Positions 37,376-46,258 are shown, numbered from the stretch's first letter. The stretch: 64,000 bases of DNA from Beduini massiliensis (GCF_000829905.1 NZ_CDPP01000003.1:124001-188000); one strand, 5' to 3'. Notes: generated from the sequence alone by a model not told the origin. Program-made: numbers and translations.

Positions 37376-37406
37376 ACTCTATCATTTAAAGTTAACTCCA
37401 AGTCAA
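37376..37406 (-). promoter_or_regulatory. MerR-type promoter of the secreted phosphodiesterase gene
   Basis: Minus strand: TTGACT (37406-37401), 19-bp spacer, TAGAGT (37381-37376). The spacer contains an imperfect dyad centred on GTTAAC (TGGAGTTAACTTTAAA). The long spacer and spacer dyad are hallmarks of MerR-family regulated promoters. The core TTAAAGTTAACT is also found in the leader of the merR gene at 52.87 kb. Confidence 0.65.
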
Positions 37407-37555
37407 TGTTTTTTTCTTTCCTTTATCATTTTATTTTCGATAAAACTCTTCTTCTCATCATTTATTTATTAAATTGTCTGTTTAAAGAAAGTAGTCAGTC
37501 TGTGATAGGTATGCTATGATAGTAGTAATCTATTATTTGGAAAGAGGGCGATATC

Positions 37556-38227
37556 ATGAAACTATTAATCGTAGAAGACTATGTAGAGCTGTCGTTAAGA
37601 ATGAAGGAAACATTAGAAGGTATTGGTTTTTATGTAGATGTAGCTCATGATGGAGCGAGTGGAGAAGAAAAAGCGTTTGTGAATCATTATGATGCGATTC
37701 TTTTGGATTTAAACTTACCCGATAAAGATGGGATCGATATACTTAAATTTTTAAGAAAAAATGATGTGGCAGCACCTGTCATTATTATTACTGCTAGAGA
37801 TGAATTGGGTGATCGAGTGAAAGGATTGGACTTAGGAGCTGATGATTATTTAGTTAAACCATTTCAATTAGAAGAATTAAGAGCACGTGTTCAGGCTGTC
37901 ATACGACGATTTTACGGGCGTCATCAATCGCAAATCAAGATAGAAGGATTGATCGTAGACAGTGGTGCCAGAACAGTTACTTTAAATAATCAGCCGGTAT
38001 CTTTATTAGCTAAAGAATTTGATATTTTAGAATATTTAGCGATACGTTATCCGAATGTTGTTTCCAGTGAGGAATTGGCAGAACATGTTTATGATGAAAG
38101 TTTTGATCCGTTTTCATCTGCTCTACGTGTACAACTGACCCGCCTGCGTAAAAAATTAAGTGAAAGCACGCATCGGGAAATTTTAAAAACAATCCGCGGG
38201 AAGGGTTATTATCTATGTCTAAAGTAA
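37556..38227 (+). CDS. OmpR-family response regulator, VncR-like
   Basis: 223 residues. Receiver domain with acidic pocket (VEDY), phospho-acceptor Asp51 in LLDLNLPD, TAR switch and Lys101 in YLVKPF; C-terminal winged helix (about 125-222) with VSLLAKEFDILEYLAIRYPNVVSSEELAEHVYDE and SALRVQLTRLRKKL. Partner kinase overlaps its 3' end by 13 nt. GAAAGAGGGCG upstream of the start. Likely target: the direct repeats at 39347-39365 before the exporter genes. Confidence 0.94.
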   Translation: MKLLIVEDYVELSLRMKETLEGIGFYVDVAHDGASGEEKAFVNHYDAILLDLNLPDKDGIDILKFLRKNDVAAPVIIITARDELGDRVKGLDLGADDYLVKPFQLEELRARVQAVIRRFYGRHQSQIKIEGLIVDSGARTVTLNNQPVSLLAKEFDILEYLAIRYPNVVSSEELAEHVYDESFDPFSSALRVQLTRLRKKLSESTHREILKTIRGKGYYLCLK

Positions 38228-39318
38228 CCATTAAAATGGCTTTGGTAGTAAGTGTTTTTGCTCTGTTTATTACCAGTTTATTTGTGTTAGGCATCTTCTC
38301 TTTTGCTTCGATAAAGGATAATATCGACATAGACTATTATATTCAGGAAAATATGGTCGAAAGAGAGAACTATGCAACTATTGATGATATTTCAGAGTTG
38401 GTAGAACCCGATGAATCTTCGATTTATGAAAATAATGATGGGCGCTATGCTGATTTAAAGGAGTATACAGTTTATTATAATGCTGAATTGATGAAAAGAA
38501 TCATTCCGATTGCCGGGCTATTTTGTATTTTTTTAATAGGGGCATCGATATTGATGTGGATTCTCCTTAAAAGAATTCAGCACCAAGAAAATAAACGGAT
38601 TGCCAATCAATTGGCATCTTTGCAAGAAATACATGAATTTACCCATGATGATCCGGTATTGGCTAAAGCCTATGAAAGTATTCAAAGAGAATTTGATCGG
38701 CATATTACAGATTATAAGCGTCTTCATACGTATTTATCCCATGAACAGAAAAATGCTTTATCGTTATTAAAAGCAAATTTAGAATTGCATCATGAAGAAG
38801 CTTGCATGAAAAATATTGATGATATAAATGAGGGGATTGATGATCTGGTTACATTGAGTGAACAGGGAAAGGAAACTGACATCGAAACTGTCGACATCAC
38901 TTTATTATGTGCGGATGTTTATGATAAATATAAGGTATATTATCCCCAGTTAAACTTTCAGTTTGACGATCAAGAACTTTTAGTAAAAGCAAAGCCACGA
39001 TGGATCATCTGTGCATTAAATAATTTAATCGATAATGCAATAAAATATGGCAATAATAAGGAGATACTGTTATCTGTCTATCGTAAAAATGATCAAGCAA
39101 TCATTGAAGTCAAGGATCATGGAATTGGGATTGCTAAAGATAAGTTAGAGAAAATCTTTGATCATCACTATCGTATAAACGAATTAAATAAGGATGGGTA
39201 CGGTATTGGACTCAGTCTATTACAACATGTCTGTGAACTATGTGATGGAATGATTGAGTGCAGCAGTGTTGAAAATGAGGGTACCGTCTTCACTTTAGCA
39301 TTTCCGATTAATAATTAA
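38215..39318 (+). CDS. Sensor histidine kinase, VncS-like
   Basis: 367 residues. Two membrane helices (about 7-28 and 100-122) enclose an acidic extracellular sensor of about 70 residues; a short linker leads to an H box THLSHEQKNAL-type segment (phospho-acceptor His about 176) and an HATPase domain with NNLIDNAIKYG (N), DHGIGIAKDKLEKIFD (G1) and GYGIGLSLL (G2). The SHEQKN H box rather than SHELRTP is typical of VncS-type kinases. Probably detects an extracellular peptide or membrane stress. Followed by a terminator and the exporter operon. Confidence 0.92.
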   Translation: MSKVTIKMALVVSVFALFITSLFVLGIFSFASIKDNIDIDYYIQENMVERENYATIDDISELVEPDESSIYENNDGRYADLKEYTVYYNAELMKRIIPIAGLFCIFLIGASILMWILLKRIQHQENKRIANQLASLQEIHEFTHDDPVLAKAYESIQREFDRHITDYKRLHTYLSHEQKNALSLLKANLELHHEEACMKNIDDINEGIDDLVTLSEQGKETDIETVDITLLCADVYDKYKVYYPQLNFQFDDQELLVKAKPRWIICALNNLIDNAIKYGNNKEILLSVYRKNDQAIIEVKDHGIGIAKDKLEKIFDHHYRINELNKDGYGIGLSLLQHVCELCDGMIECSSVENEGTVFTLAFPINN

Positions 39319-39346
39319 GAAAACGAAATTTCGTTTTCTTTTTTTT
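39317..39346 (+). terminator. Terminator of the two-component system
   Basis: Perfect palindrome AAGAAAACGAAA / TTTCGTTTTCTT spanning the kinase stop codon, followed by TTTTTTTT. Confidence 0.85.
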
Positions 39347-39381
39347 ATGTAACATTCATGTAACACAATAAGTTATATACT
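39347..39381 (+). promoter_or_regulatory. Exporter promoter with direct repeats (candidate response-regulator site)
   Basis: Two copies of ATGTAACA (39347-39354 and 39358-39365) with an 11-bp period, then TATACT as -10 (39376-39381). The repeats overlap the place of a missing -35 box, the usual layout for activation by OmpR-family regulators. Confidence 0.65.
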
Positions 39382-39405
39382 GGGTTACAGTAAGGAGTGA
39401 GATAT

Positions 39406-40776
39406 ATGTATTTAATAGAAAACGCTATAAAAAACATAGGTAGAAATAAAGGCAGAAATTTATTGCTTGGAGGAATGATGTCTTTGATATTATTTATCGC
39501 AACATTATCCATTATGATCTATTCTGCGACTCAGCATCAGATTCAGATTTATAAAAATCAGCTTTCTGCTTCGGTTGTCATATATCGAGATGATGAAAAA
39601 GCAATGAAAGTTAAAAATTATCAAGAACCGAGTATAGAAGATTATAAAAAATTTGCAACATCTTCATTATTAAAAAGTACTGAGATGATCCTTACCACAC
39701 CAGTCAGTCTGCTTCAGGGAAAAGCACTGGATGAAGATAGTACTAAGATCTCCGGGATCGAAAGAGAAGATACGGAGGGACCGACTGTCAAGGTTTCAAC
39801 GAATATGATTTATGGAACCAATCATCCCTTTGTTAATGGTGAATTTGAAAATGGTATTCGCAAAATAATCGAAGGAAGAAAGTTTGAAAATATTAATGAA
39901 GTTATCATTTCCCAACAGCTTTCTAAACTCAATAATTGGCAAATTAATGATACGATTGAACTTCAGTTAGCTTCAATAGGAGAAAAAGAAAGTGGCAGAT
40001 TAAAAGTGACGATTGTGGGGATTTACGAAGACCATACACAAGCATATGAAGATAAAGAGATGCAGATGCCATTGTTGAATCGTGGCAATGAGATTTTCAC
40101 CAGTTTGGAGACTCTGGAAAAAGCAGAGGGTACGTTTATTAATGCAGCTGCAAATTTTACGATTCAGGATCCATCAAAAATCAAAGAGTTAGAAAAGGAA
40201 ATGTATGCGTTGGGGTTACCACAATATTTTGGGTTACAGGCAGATGACAGCGGTTATCAAAAGGTCATTGCACCATTGATGGGACTTCGTGATTTAGCGA
40301 TAATATTTGTGGTAAGCGTTTTAGTTGTTGGAGGTGGAATCCTGATTCTTTTATCCGGTCTTTCAATTCGTGAACGTACTTATGAAGTAGGTGTTCTTCG
40401 AGCAATAGGAATGAAAAAAAGAAAATTGGCAGTCAGTTTTCTTTTAGAAGGATTTATTATTACCAGTCTTAGTTTATGTCTTGCCTTTGGTACTGCTAAA
40501 TTAGTGAGTCATCCTGTTGCAAATGCATTATTTCAGCAGCAGGAAACAATTCAGCCGTCTCAGAATGAACAATCAAGCAATGTCACGCTAAGTACTGCCG
40601 GAGGATTTTCAGCAGGATCAGGCACCCAGTTCGAGCAGATTCAAATCAATATAACATCAGAAATGATGGTTCAGATTATTGGAATGACAATTCTATTTGG
40701 AACGATCGCCAGTATGGGAGGGATCTATTATGTCATGCGCTATGAACCAAGAAAAATATTATCAGATCGACATTAG
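39406..40776 (+). CDS. ABC exporter permease 1 (Vex1/FtsX-MacB type)
   Basis: 456 residues. N-terminal membrane helix (about 17-40), a large extracellular MacB-like domain (about 45-285), then three C-terminal membrane helices (about 295-320, 345-370 and 425-445) with the FtsX-family motif RTYEVGVLRAIGMKKRKLAVSFLLEGF. Same design as the third gene (41457), and with the ATPase between them matches the pneumococcal vex1-vex2-vex3 order. AAGGAG favours the ATG at 39406 over the GTG at 39397. Confidence 0.88.
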   Translation: MYLIENAIKNIGRNKGRNLLLGGMMSLILFIATLSIMIYSATQHQIQIYKNQLSASVVIYRDDEKAMKVKNYQEPSIEDYKKFATSSLLKSTEMILTTPVSLLQGKALDEDSTKISGIEREDTEGPTVKVSTNMIYGTNHPFVNGEFENGIRKIIEGRKFENINEVIISQQLSKLNNWQINDTIELQLASIGEKESGRLKVTIVGIYEDHTQAYEDKEMQMPLLNRGNEIFTSLETLEKAEGTFINAAANFTIQDPSKIKELEKEMYALGLPQYFGLQADDSGYQKVIAPLMGLRDLAIIFVVSVLVVGGGILILLSGLSIRERTYEVGVLRAIGMKKRKLAVSFLLEGFIITSLSLCLAFGTAKLVSHPVANALFQQQETIQPSQNEQSSNVTLSTAGGFSAGSGTQFEQIQINITSEMMVQIIGMTILFGTIASMGGIYYVMRYEPRKILSDRH

Positions 40777-40785
40777 GAGGTTATT

Positions 40786-41454
40786 ATGAGCATATTAAAA
40801 TTAGAACATGTCAGTTATCAGTATGAAAAAAGTAATATAAATGTGATTAACGATATCAATGCCCAATTTGAAACAGATAAAATTTATACCATTATAGGAA
40901 AATCTGGAGCTGGAAAGAGTACCTTGTTATCTCTTTTATCTGGGTTGGACGTAGCTACAAAGGGGGAGGTGCTATATAAAGACATCTCATTAAAAAAACT
41001 AGATCGGGACGATTATCGTGCTAAAAGTATCGGTATCATATTTCAGGGGTATAACTTATTAACGAATATGAGTGCTGTTGAAAATATTATTCTTGCCATG
41101 AATATTTCTGGAAGTCATATCAAAGATAAACAACAAGCGGCATACCACCTTTTAGAACAAGTAGGGATTTCAGCAGAAATTGCAGACCGTAAAGTTTTGA
41201 AATTGTCTGGCGGAGAACAGCAGCGTGTTGGGATTGCCCGTGCACTCTCTCATGATCCGGATATTATCATTGCGGATGAACCAACCGGAAACTTAGACGG
41301 CGAGACGGAAAAAGGAATTATGACAATATTGCAGAAACTTGCTCATGAAGAACATAAATGTGTGATTATTGTAACACATTCAAAAGGTGTAAGTACTTAT
41401 GCAGATCATTGTTTCAAACTGATGAACGGAAAACTTAAAGAGATGGGTGAATAA
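40786..41454 (+). CDS. ABC exporter ATPase (Vex2/MacB-like)
   Basis: 222 residues. Walker A GKSGAGKST, Q loop (IFQGYNLL), signature LSGGEQQRVGIARAL, Walker B IIADEPTGNLD and switch His in VTHSKG: all catalytic motifs are intact and the LolD/MacB-type signature is clear. Flanked 9 and 2 nt away by the two permease genes. Confidence 0.95.
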   Translation: MSILKLEHVSYQYEKSNINVINDINAQFETDKIYTIIGKSGAGKSTLLSLLSGLDVATKGEVLYKDISLKKLDRDDYRAKSIGIIFQGYNLLTNMSAVENIILAMNISGSHIKDKQQAAYHLLEQVGISAEIADRKVLKLSGGEQQRVGIARALSHDPDIIIADEPTGNLDGETEKGIMTILQKLAHEEHKCVIIVTHSKGVSTYADHCFKLMNGKLKEMGE

Positions 41455-41456
41455 AG

Positions 41457-42716
41457 ATGTATGCTTTAACTTACGCGACACACAACTTATTACGAAATAA
41501 GGGAAGGAACATTTTACTTGGCATCATTTTAACTGCCATGATCACTTTATCGGGAATTACATGGATTGTTTATCATGGCAGTTCTCAGTTAACTCAGGTG
41601 TATAAACAGCAGTTTGGTTCAAAAGTAATCTTGAATGCTGCTCTAAATGCCCCTAAGTTATCACCATCTCAGCTCATGGCGTTTGGGACTTCCGAATATT
41701 TGCTTAAACAGGACTTGACCGCTAAAGTACCCATCATACAGGAAAATTTAAAAGCGGTAGGGGAAGAAGAAAGCACCTCATTGGAAAATATACCAAAAGG
41801 TTATTTAATAAGCTTTTCGGATCAGGAATTAAATGACACTTTTAAAAACAAATCAAAAAAATTAGTTCAAGGACGCATGTTTGAAAATTCCAAAGAAATC
41901 ATTGTCAGTCAAAAATTTGCCGAGTTAAATCATTTAAAACTTAATGATACGATTTATTTAAAAGGGAAAAAAACAGATTCTCCCGCTTCAACCACATTTA
42001 CGGTTGTCGGCATTTATACCCCTCTTGCATTAGGACAATATTCGGGCGATGTTCCTTTGTTAGATCCGCAAAATCATATATATACTTCTTTTCAAACCAT
42101 ACTTCAAAGTGAATTGTTTCATCAATATGGAGATTTATCCGCAGTCTTTTATTTAAAAGACCCGCAAATGATTGCGGTTTTTCAAGAAGAAATGCGAACA
42201 AAAGGTCTGCCTGAAAGTTACGAAGCAACTACCGATGACAGGAATTATGAGGAAGCAGTGCAGCCGCTTCGTACCACAAATAAGATCTCTCTTTTATTTA
42301 CCGCTGGTATTCTTTCATTAGGTAGTATAATTACTTTACTTCTTTCATTATTTTTTATGCGGGAAAGAAAATATGAAATCGGTTTATTAAGAGCAATGGG
42401 AATGAAAAAATTAAAGGTAGCCATTAGCTTAATGACTGAAAATGTATGGATTTGCTGTATCAGTCTAAGTATTGGATTGGCTTTTGCTCAAGTGGGCGGA
42501 CACTGGATTGGTCAAATCTTTTTGCAAAATCAGCAGCGCTTTATTGAAAAGATGCAGCTATCTGTTGACTTATCTCAAATTACTTTTCATATGGATATAA
42601 CCGGCATGGTTTTATTGATTGGTACAATATCTTGTCTCTGTTTTCTTTCTGGATTAGTGGCAATATGGAAAATCATGCGCTATGAACCAAGACAAATTTT
42701 ATCTCAGCAAAATTAG
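41457..42716 (+). CDS. ABC exporter permease 2 (Vex3/FtsX-MacB type)
   Basis: 419 residues. N-terminal membrane helix (about 18-38), extracellular domain (about 40-270), three C-terminal helices and the motif ERKYEIGLLRAMGMKKLKVAISLMTE, then KIMRYEPRQILSQQN at the end, very like the end of permease 1 (YVMRYEPRKILSDRH). The two permeases are therefore paralogues that probably form a heterodimer. AAAGATG spacing is tight: it starts 2 nt after the ATPase gene. Confidence 0.88.
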   Translation: MYALTYATHNLLRNKGRNILLGIILTAMITLSGITWIVYHGSSQLTQVYKQQFGSKVILNAALNAPKLSPSQLMAFGTSEYLLKQDLTAKVPIIQENLKAVGEEESTSLENIPKGYLISFSDQELNDTFKNKSKKLVQGRMFENSKEIIVSQKFAELNHLKLNDTIYLKGKKTDSPASTTFTVVGIYTPLALGQYSGDVPLLDPQNHIYTSFQTILQSELFHQYGDLSAVFYLKDPQMIAVFQEEMRTKGLPESYEATTDDRNYEEAVQPLRTTNKISLLFTAGILSLGSIITLLLSLFFMRERKYEIGLLRAMGMKKLKVAISLMTENVWICCISLSIGLAFAQVGGHWIGQIFLQNQQRFIEKMQLSVDLSQITFHMDITGMVLLIGTISCLCFLSGLVAIWKIMRYEPRQILSQQN

Positions 42717-42736
42717 ATAAATCAGGAGGAATTAAA

Positions 42737-43201
42737 ATGAATAAAAGACTAAAAGAAATCTTTGTTTTACTATTAACAATAAGCATAATAAGTGGATGTG
42801 CTGATCGTTCAAATAATCACTCATCCTATCAATATCCCCCATCTTCCTCACAGACAAATCGACAATCCAACGATGATCAGATTCCTGATGCAAGTGGTTT
42901 TTCTATAAAGGAGCTTGAAACAGCTTTACGTAAGGTCGGGGCTATTAATGAGAAAGGAGAACCTTACGATGTAGCAGGAACATATTTTGAATCTGCTGTG
43001 CGTTATGGGAATATCGTAATTGCAGAAAGTGGTATTAACAGTATTTCTCAAGCCATCTCCGATTATAATAAAGGAAGTATGGAACTTCATGGAAATAAAG
43101 TAAAAGTCGCTAATATGATAGGGGGTTATTTACTGATTGTTTTAGAGGGTGATATCAGCCAAGAAGCAATCAAAGCTTTTCAGGCTGTAGGAGGATTATA
43201 A
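42737..43201 (+). CDS. Putative lipoprotein, accessory of the Vex-like operon
   Basis: 154 residues. Signal segment KEIFVLLLTISIISGC with a lipobox (IISG-C at about 21) followed by a Ser/Asn/Gln-rich spacer (about 22-50) and a compact C-terminal domain (about 55-154) that I do not recognise. Good AGGAGG ribosome site, 20 nt after permease 2, so very likely in the same operon. It may be a substrate-binding, immunity or signalling partner of the exporter; this is inference. Confidence 0.8.
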   Translation: MNKRLKEIFVLLLTISIISGCADRSNNHSSYQYPPSSSQTNRQSNDDQIPDASGFSIKELETALRKVGAINEKGEPYDVAGTYFESAVRYGNIVIAESGINSISQAISDYNKGSMELHGNKVKVANMIGGYLLIVLEGDISQEAIKAFQAVGGL

Positions 43202-43203
43202 TC

Positions 43204-43230
43204 AAGCAGATTCAATGAATCTGCTTTTTC
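43204..43230 (+). terminator. Terminator of the exporter operon
   Basis: AAGCAGATTC / GAATCTGCTT stem with an AAT loop, then TTTT. Confidence 0.85.
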
Positions 43231-43241
43231 AGTAAAATAAA

Positions 43242-43275
43242 TTGACGTTTACTTTTATTATATTATAATAAAAGT
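43242..43275 (+). promoter_or_regulatory. Promoter and palindromic operator of the ROK-type regulator gene
   Basis: TTGACG (43242-43247), 16-bp spacer, TATAAT (43264-43269). A perfect 12+1+12 palindrome (arms ACTTTTATTATA and TATAATAAAAGT, 43251-43275) covers the -10 box. AT-rich TTATT-type dyads are typical of NagC/Mlc/XylR (ROK) regulators, so autoregulation is likely. Confidence 0.75.
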
Positions 43276-43289
43276 AAGGAGGAAATGAA

Positions 43290-44270
43290 ATGAAGGCGTA
43301 TGCACACACTGTTTTAAAACAAAACAACAGTCATTTACTGTTACATCATTTATATATTAAACAGAATGCGACAATGTACGATTTGGTACAAGCAACACAC
43401 TTATCACAGTCCAGTGTCCGTAATATGCTAAGACAATTTGAAGAAAATAAGATCGTTAAAACTATTGGAGTAGATGAATCTACGGGAGGAAGATGCCCTA
43501 TACGTTTTTCTTTAAACCCGGATTTTTTCAGCTTGATTTGTTTATTTGTTCACAAAGATTATGCTGAATGTAAAATAATGAAGTTATATGAGGTAATTGA
43601 GTCCATAAAGATAGAGTACACTGCATTCCATCAGCTTGCCAATCAAATTAAAGGTTTAATTAAACAGTATGACTCCACTGCGATTGTGATGGCAGTAGAG
43701 GGAATCGTAGATCAGCATATGTATTATACAGACCATGAAGATCAGTACATAAAAAATGATTGGATTGATCATTTACAGCAACAGCTGACAATTCCGATTT
43801 ATATTGAAAACGATGTTAAATGTATGCAAAGAGGCATCTATAAGCATGATGAATCTGTCGATAATTTTGTGTATTTATATATCAGTTCTCTAGGAATGGG
43901 GGGATCCGTGATGGTAAATGGAACTATTTTAAATGGTCATAAAGGGATTATGGGTGAATTAGGACTGATTCCCTATCAGGACAAAACGATTAATCAAGCG
44001 ATACGCGTATGTCAAAATGAAATGGAATTTAATCAGATTATGTCGTATTTGTTAGTGATTACCTGTACGAGCAATGACCCGCAGAAAATAAAAATGACTT
44101 CGAGACTTTCGTTTCCTTTGAACTTATCGTTATTGAAACAACAGCTTAAAACCTGGGTTCATCAGGAATATTGTTTAGAGCTTGAAGAAAACCCAGATCA
44201 ATGTCTATTTGATGGTCTGGAATATTTAGGAATAATGAATCTTATTAAAAAGATAGCGGAGGAACAATGA
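43290..44270 (+). CDS. ROK-family-like transcriptional regulator
   Basis: 326 residues. MarR-like helix-turn-helix at about 12-62 (LLHHLYIKQNATMYDLVQATHLSQSSVRNMLRQFEENKIV) followed by TGGRCPIRFSLN and a ROK fold: IYIENDVKCMQRGIY, the FVYLYISSLGMGGSVMVNGTILNGHKGIMGELG strand-turn segment. The zinc motif CxCGxxGC and the kinase active-site Asp typical of ROK proteins are not seen, so it is a degenerate, probably sugar-sensing repressor. AAGGAGG ribosome site. Overlaps the HAD gene by 4 nt. Confidence 0.82.
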   Translation: MKAYAHTVLKQNNSHLLLHHLYIKQNATMYDLVQATHLSQSSVRNMLRQFEENKIVKTIGVDESTGGRCPIRFSLNPDFFSLICLFVHKDYAECKIMKLYEVIESIKIEYTAFHQLANQIKGLIKQYDSTAIVMAVEGIVDQHMYYTDHEDQYIKNDWIDHLQQQLTIPIYIENDVKCMQRGIYKHDESVDNFVYLYISSLGMGGSVMVNGTILNGHKGIMGELGLIPYQDKTINQAIRVCQNEMEFNQIMSYLLVITCTSNDPQKIKMTSRLSFPLNLSLLKQQLKTWVHQEYCLELEENPDQCLFDGLEYLGIMNLIKKIAEEQ

Positions 44271-44908
44271 TGAAAAGTTATAAGGCAATTATTTATGATA
44301 TAGATGGAACAATTTTAGATACTTTAAAAATGAATATGGTTCCACTGCAAAGAATTATTAAGGAAGAACTTTATGTCGATTATACTTATGAGCAAGTCCT
44401 GAAATATGCCTCTTACCCGGGAATGAAAGTGATGGAAGAATTACCTATTAAAGATAAAGAAAAAACTTATGCAAGATGGGTGCAGTATGTAAATGATTAT
44501 GAGGAGGGGGCAAGTGTTTATTCGGGAATCAGAGAAGTACTTGAAACTTTTCATCACTATATGCGGCAAGCCGTAGTTTCTGCCAAAACAAAAAAACAAT
44601 ACCAAATCGATTTTGTATCCAAAGGATTGGATCAATATATGGAGACTGCTGTTTTAGCGGATGATACTACATTGCATAAACCTGATCCAGCCCCCATTCT
44701 TTTGTGTTTAGAAAGACTGAACGTAAAAAAAGATGAAGTGATTTATATCGGGGATGCGTTGAGTGATTACCTCTGCTGTCAGGCAGCGGGAGTTGATTTT
44801 GGTTATGCTAAATGGGGCAGTGTTTCAGATAAAGGTATCATTGATTCAACGTTCACCTTTTATCAGCCTGCTGACTTGCTGAAGCTTTTATCTATCCCTG
44901 AAAAGTAA
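44267..44908 (+). CDS. HAD-family phosphatase (phosphoglycolate/beta-PGM type)
   Basis: 213 residues. HAD motif I YDIDGTILDT (nucleophile Asp in DIDGT), helical cap (about 20-80), motif II SAKTKKQ, motif III Lys in HKPDPAPILLCLERL and motif IV YIGDALSDYLCC. Substrate unknown (phosphosugar likely, since it is coupled to the ROK regulator). Two ATGs (44267 and 44270) are possible; GGAGG at 44258-44262 is better spaced for the second. Confidence 0.88.
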   Translation: MMKSYKAIIYDIDGTILDTLKMNMVPLQRIIKEELYVDYTYEQVLKYASYPGMKVMEELPIKDKEKTYARWVQYVNDYEEGASVYSGIREVLETFHHYMRQAVVSAKTKKQYQIDFVSKGLDQYMETAVLADDTTLHKPDPAPILLCLERLNVKKDEVIYIGDALSDYLCCQAAGVDFGYAKWGSVSDKGIIDSTFTFYQPADLLKLLSIPEK

Positions 44909-45021
44909 ATATAAAAGATTATTGCAAAAATAGATAAGGAAGGAATAGAGGCAAATTGCTGAGATGGCAATGATCAAATATTAAAATGGAATGAAGTCAT
45001 AAATAGATAAAGGAGAAGCAC

Positions 45022-45606
45022 ATGACAGAAAGGGAAAAAATGTTGGCGGGAGAATTATACGACTGTGGAGATAAAGAACTGTTGTTACAATGGCATTTAG
45101 CGAAAGATTTAGTACGCCAATATAATCTTTGTGATTCAAATGACAGTGAGAAAAAAATACAATTGCTTCAACAACTTTTAGGCGGATTTGGTGAAAATCT
45201 TTGGATTACACCTCCGTTTTATGTGGATTATGGGGAAAATATATATTTCGGTGAAAATTGTGAAGTAAACATGAATTGTACCTTTTTAGATGATAATACG
45301 ATTAAAATTGGGGATTATGCTTTGATTGCACCGAATGTCCAAATTTATACTGCTTTTCACCCCACCAGTGCAAAAGAACGTTTTGGGGAAAAGAAAGAAG
45401 ATGGCACATTTGCTTTTTGCAAGACTCAAACTGCTCCGGTGATCATTGGCGATCATGTATGGATTGGGGGCGGAGCGATTATTATGCCCGGAGTTACAAT
45501 CGGTGATAATGTTGTGATTGGCGCAGGGAGTGTCGTCACAAAAGATATTCCCTCTAATAAGGTGGCTTATGGTAATCCTTGCCGCGTTATTCGAGATAAT
45601 AGTTAA
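45022..45606 (+). CDS. Sugar O-acetyltransferase, maltose/galactoside acetyltransferase type
   Basis: 194 residues. Left-handed beta-helix acetyltransferase of the LacA/Maa group: Mac domain (about 5-55), repeats of [LIV]-G-x4 (INVG-like [50 protein letters not shown]) and the catalytic-loop FHP (YTAFHPT, His about 113). Acetyl-CoA donor. Its own AAAGGAG ribosome site; about 110 bp upstream hold no gene. The acceptor is unknown. Confidence 0.92.
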   Translation: MTEREKMLAGELYDCGDKELLLQWHLAKDLVRQYNLCDSNDSEKKIQLLQQLLGGFGENLWITPPFYVDYGENIYFGENCEVNMNCTFLDDNTIKIGDYALIAPNVQIYTAFHPTSAKERFGEKKEDGTFAFCKTQTAPVIIGDHVWIGGGAIIMPGVTIGDNVVIGAGSVVTKDIPSNKVAYGNPCRVIRDNS

Positions 45607-45612
45607 TTATAA

Positions 45613-45640
45613 AAGTCAATCTGATCAGATTGACTTGTTT
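45613..45640. terminator. Bidirectional terminator between acetyltransferase and Nudix genes
   Basis: Perfect 24-bp palindrome AAGTCAATCTGA / TCAGATTGACTT, then TGTTTTC. The stop codon of the convergent Nudix gene lies inside it. Confidence 0.8.
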
Positions 45641-46089
45641 TCATTTATATAGTTTTTATAAAATTGAATGTATATTTTATATTCATCTTCCATATTTTCC
45701 GGCAGACTCTCTAAATCAAAATAATCTAGGGCTAGGCTTTCAAAGCCGTCTGCCAGTAGTTCACCACTAATATGTTTGGCATGATATAACGCCGTTACAA
45801 CATAGATTTGATCTTTATTTGGCAGAGTAAAATAGAATGCTGGTCCGGAAAAAACGTTAAGCAGCTTTAATTCCGCAATATCAATATGGGCCTCTTCTTT
45901 TACTTCACGAATCGCCGTTTCTTCTAAGGATTCCCCAATTTCCATTAATCCGCCAAGCAGCCCCCACGTTTCATTGGCTCTTTTTTGAAGTAAGATTCGA
46001 TGTGATGAATCCGTGATGATAATATTTGATCCGATTAAAATCAAATCATCATGTCCGATTTTCTTTCTTATTGTTTTTACATAATTCAT
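45625..46089 (-). CDS. Nudix hydrolase
   Basis: 154 residues. The Nudix box is intact (GGLMEIGESLEETAIREVKEEAHID, with the REV(K)EE metal-binding core) at about residues 43-65; WGLLGG precedes it. Such proteins cleave nucleoside diphosphate derivatives; substrate unknown. The ATG at 46089 has GAAGGA close upstream; an in-frame GTG at 46104 is the alternative. Its promoter overlaps a dyad resembling DtxR/MntR sites. Confidence 0.88.
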   Translation of the reverse strand: MNYVKTIRKKIGHDDLILIGSNIIITDSSHRILLQKRANETWGLLGGLMEIGESLEETAIREVKEEAHIDIAELKLLNVFSGPAFYFTLPNKDQIYVVTALYHAKHISGELLADGFESLALDYFDLESLPENMEDEYKIYIQFYKNYINENKSI

Positions 46090-46124
46090 TTTATCCTTCA
46101 CCACGCTTTATAATTACTGTTACT

Positions 46125-46153
46125 ATTATAACATTGATTAGGCTTTGCCTAAA
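46125..46153 (-). promoter_or_regulatory. Promoter of Nudix gene with DtxR/MntR-like dyad
   Basis: Minus strand TATAAT (46130-46125) and TTTAGG (46153-46148), 17-bp spacer. A perfect dyad TTAGGC-TTT-GCCTAA at 46138-46152 overlaps the -35 and spacer; its layout resembles DtxR/IdeR/SirR boxes (TTAGG..CCTAA). Confidence 0.5.
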
Positions 46154-46229
46154 TAGATTTTACGTTTAAATGAGTGTGTTTATAGACTTTCTTTTCACAG
46201 CTAATTTCACATAAAATCTGTATAAATAT

Positions 46230-46258
46230 TTGACAATACTAACTTATTGGCATAATAT
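46230..46258 (+). promoter_or_regulatory. Promoter of the HMA-protein gene
   Basis: Perfect TTGACA (46230-46235), 17-bp spacer, TAATAT (46253-46258). Flanked by dyads TAACTTAT...ATAAGTTA (46240-46247 and 46265-46272) and GTTAG-N6-CTAAC (46269-46284), which are candidates for a metal-responsive repressor. Confidence 0.55.
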
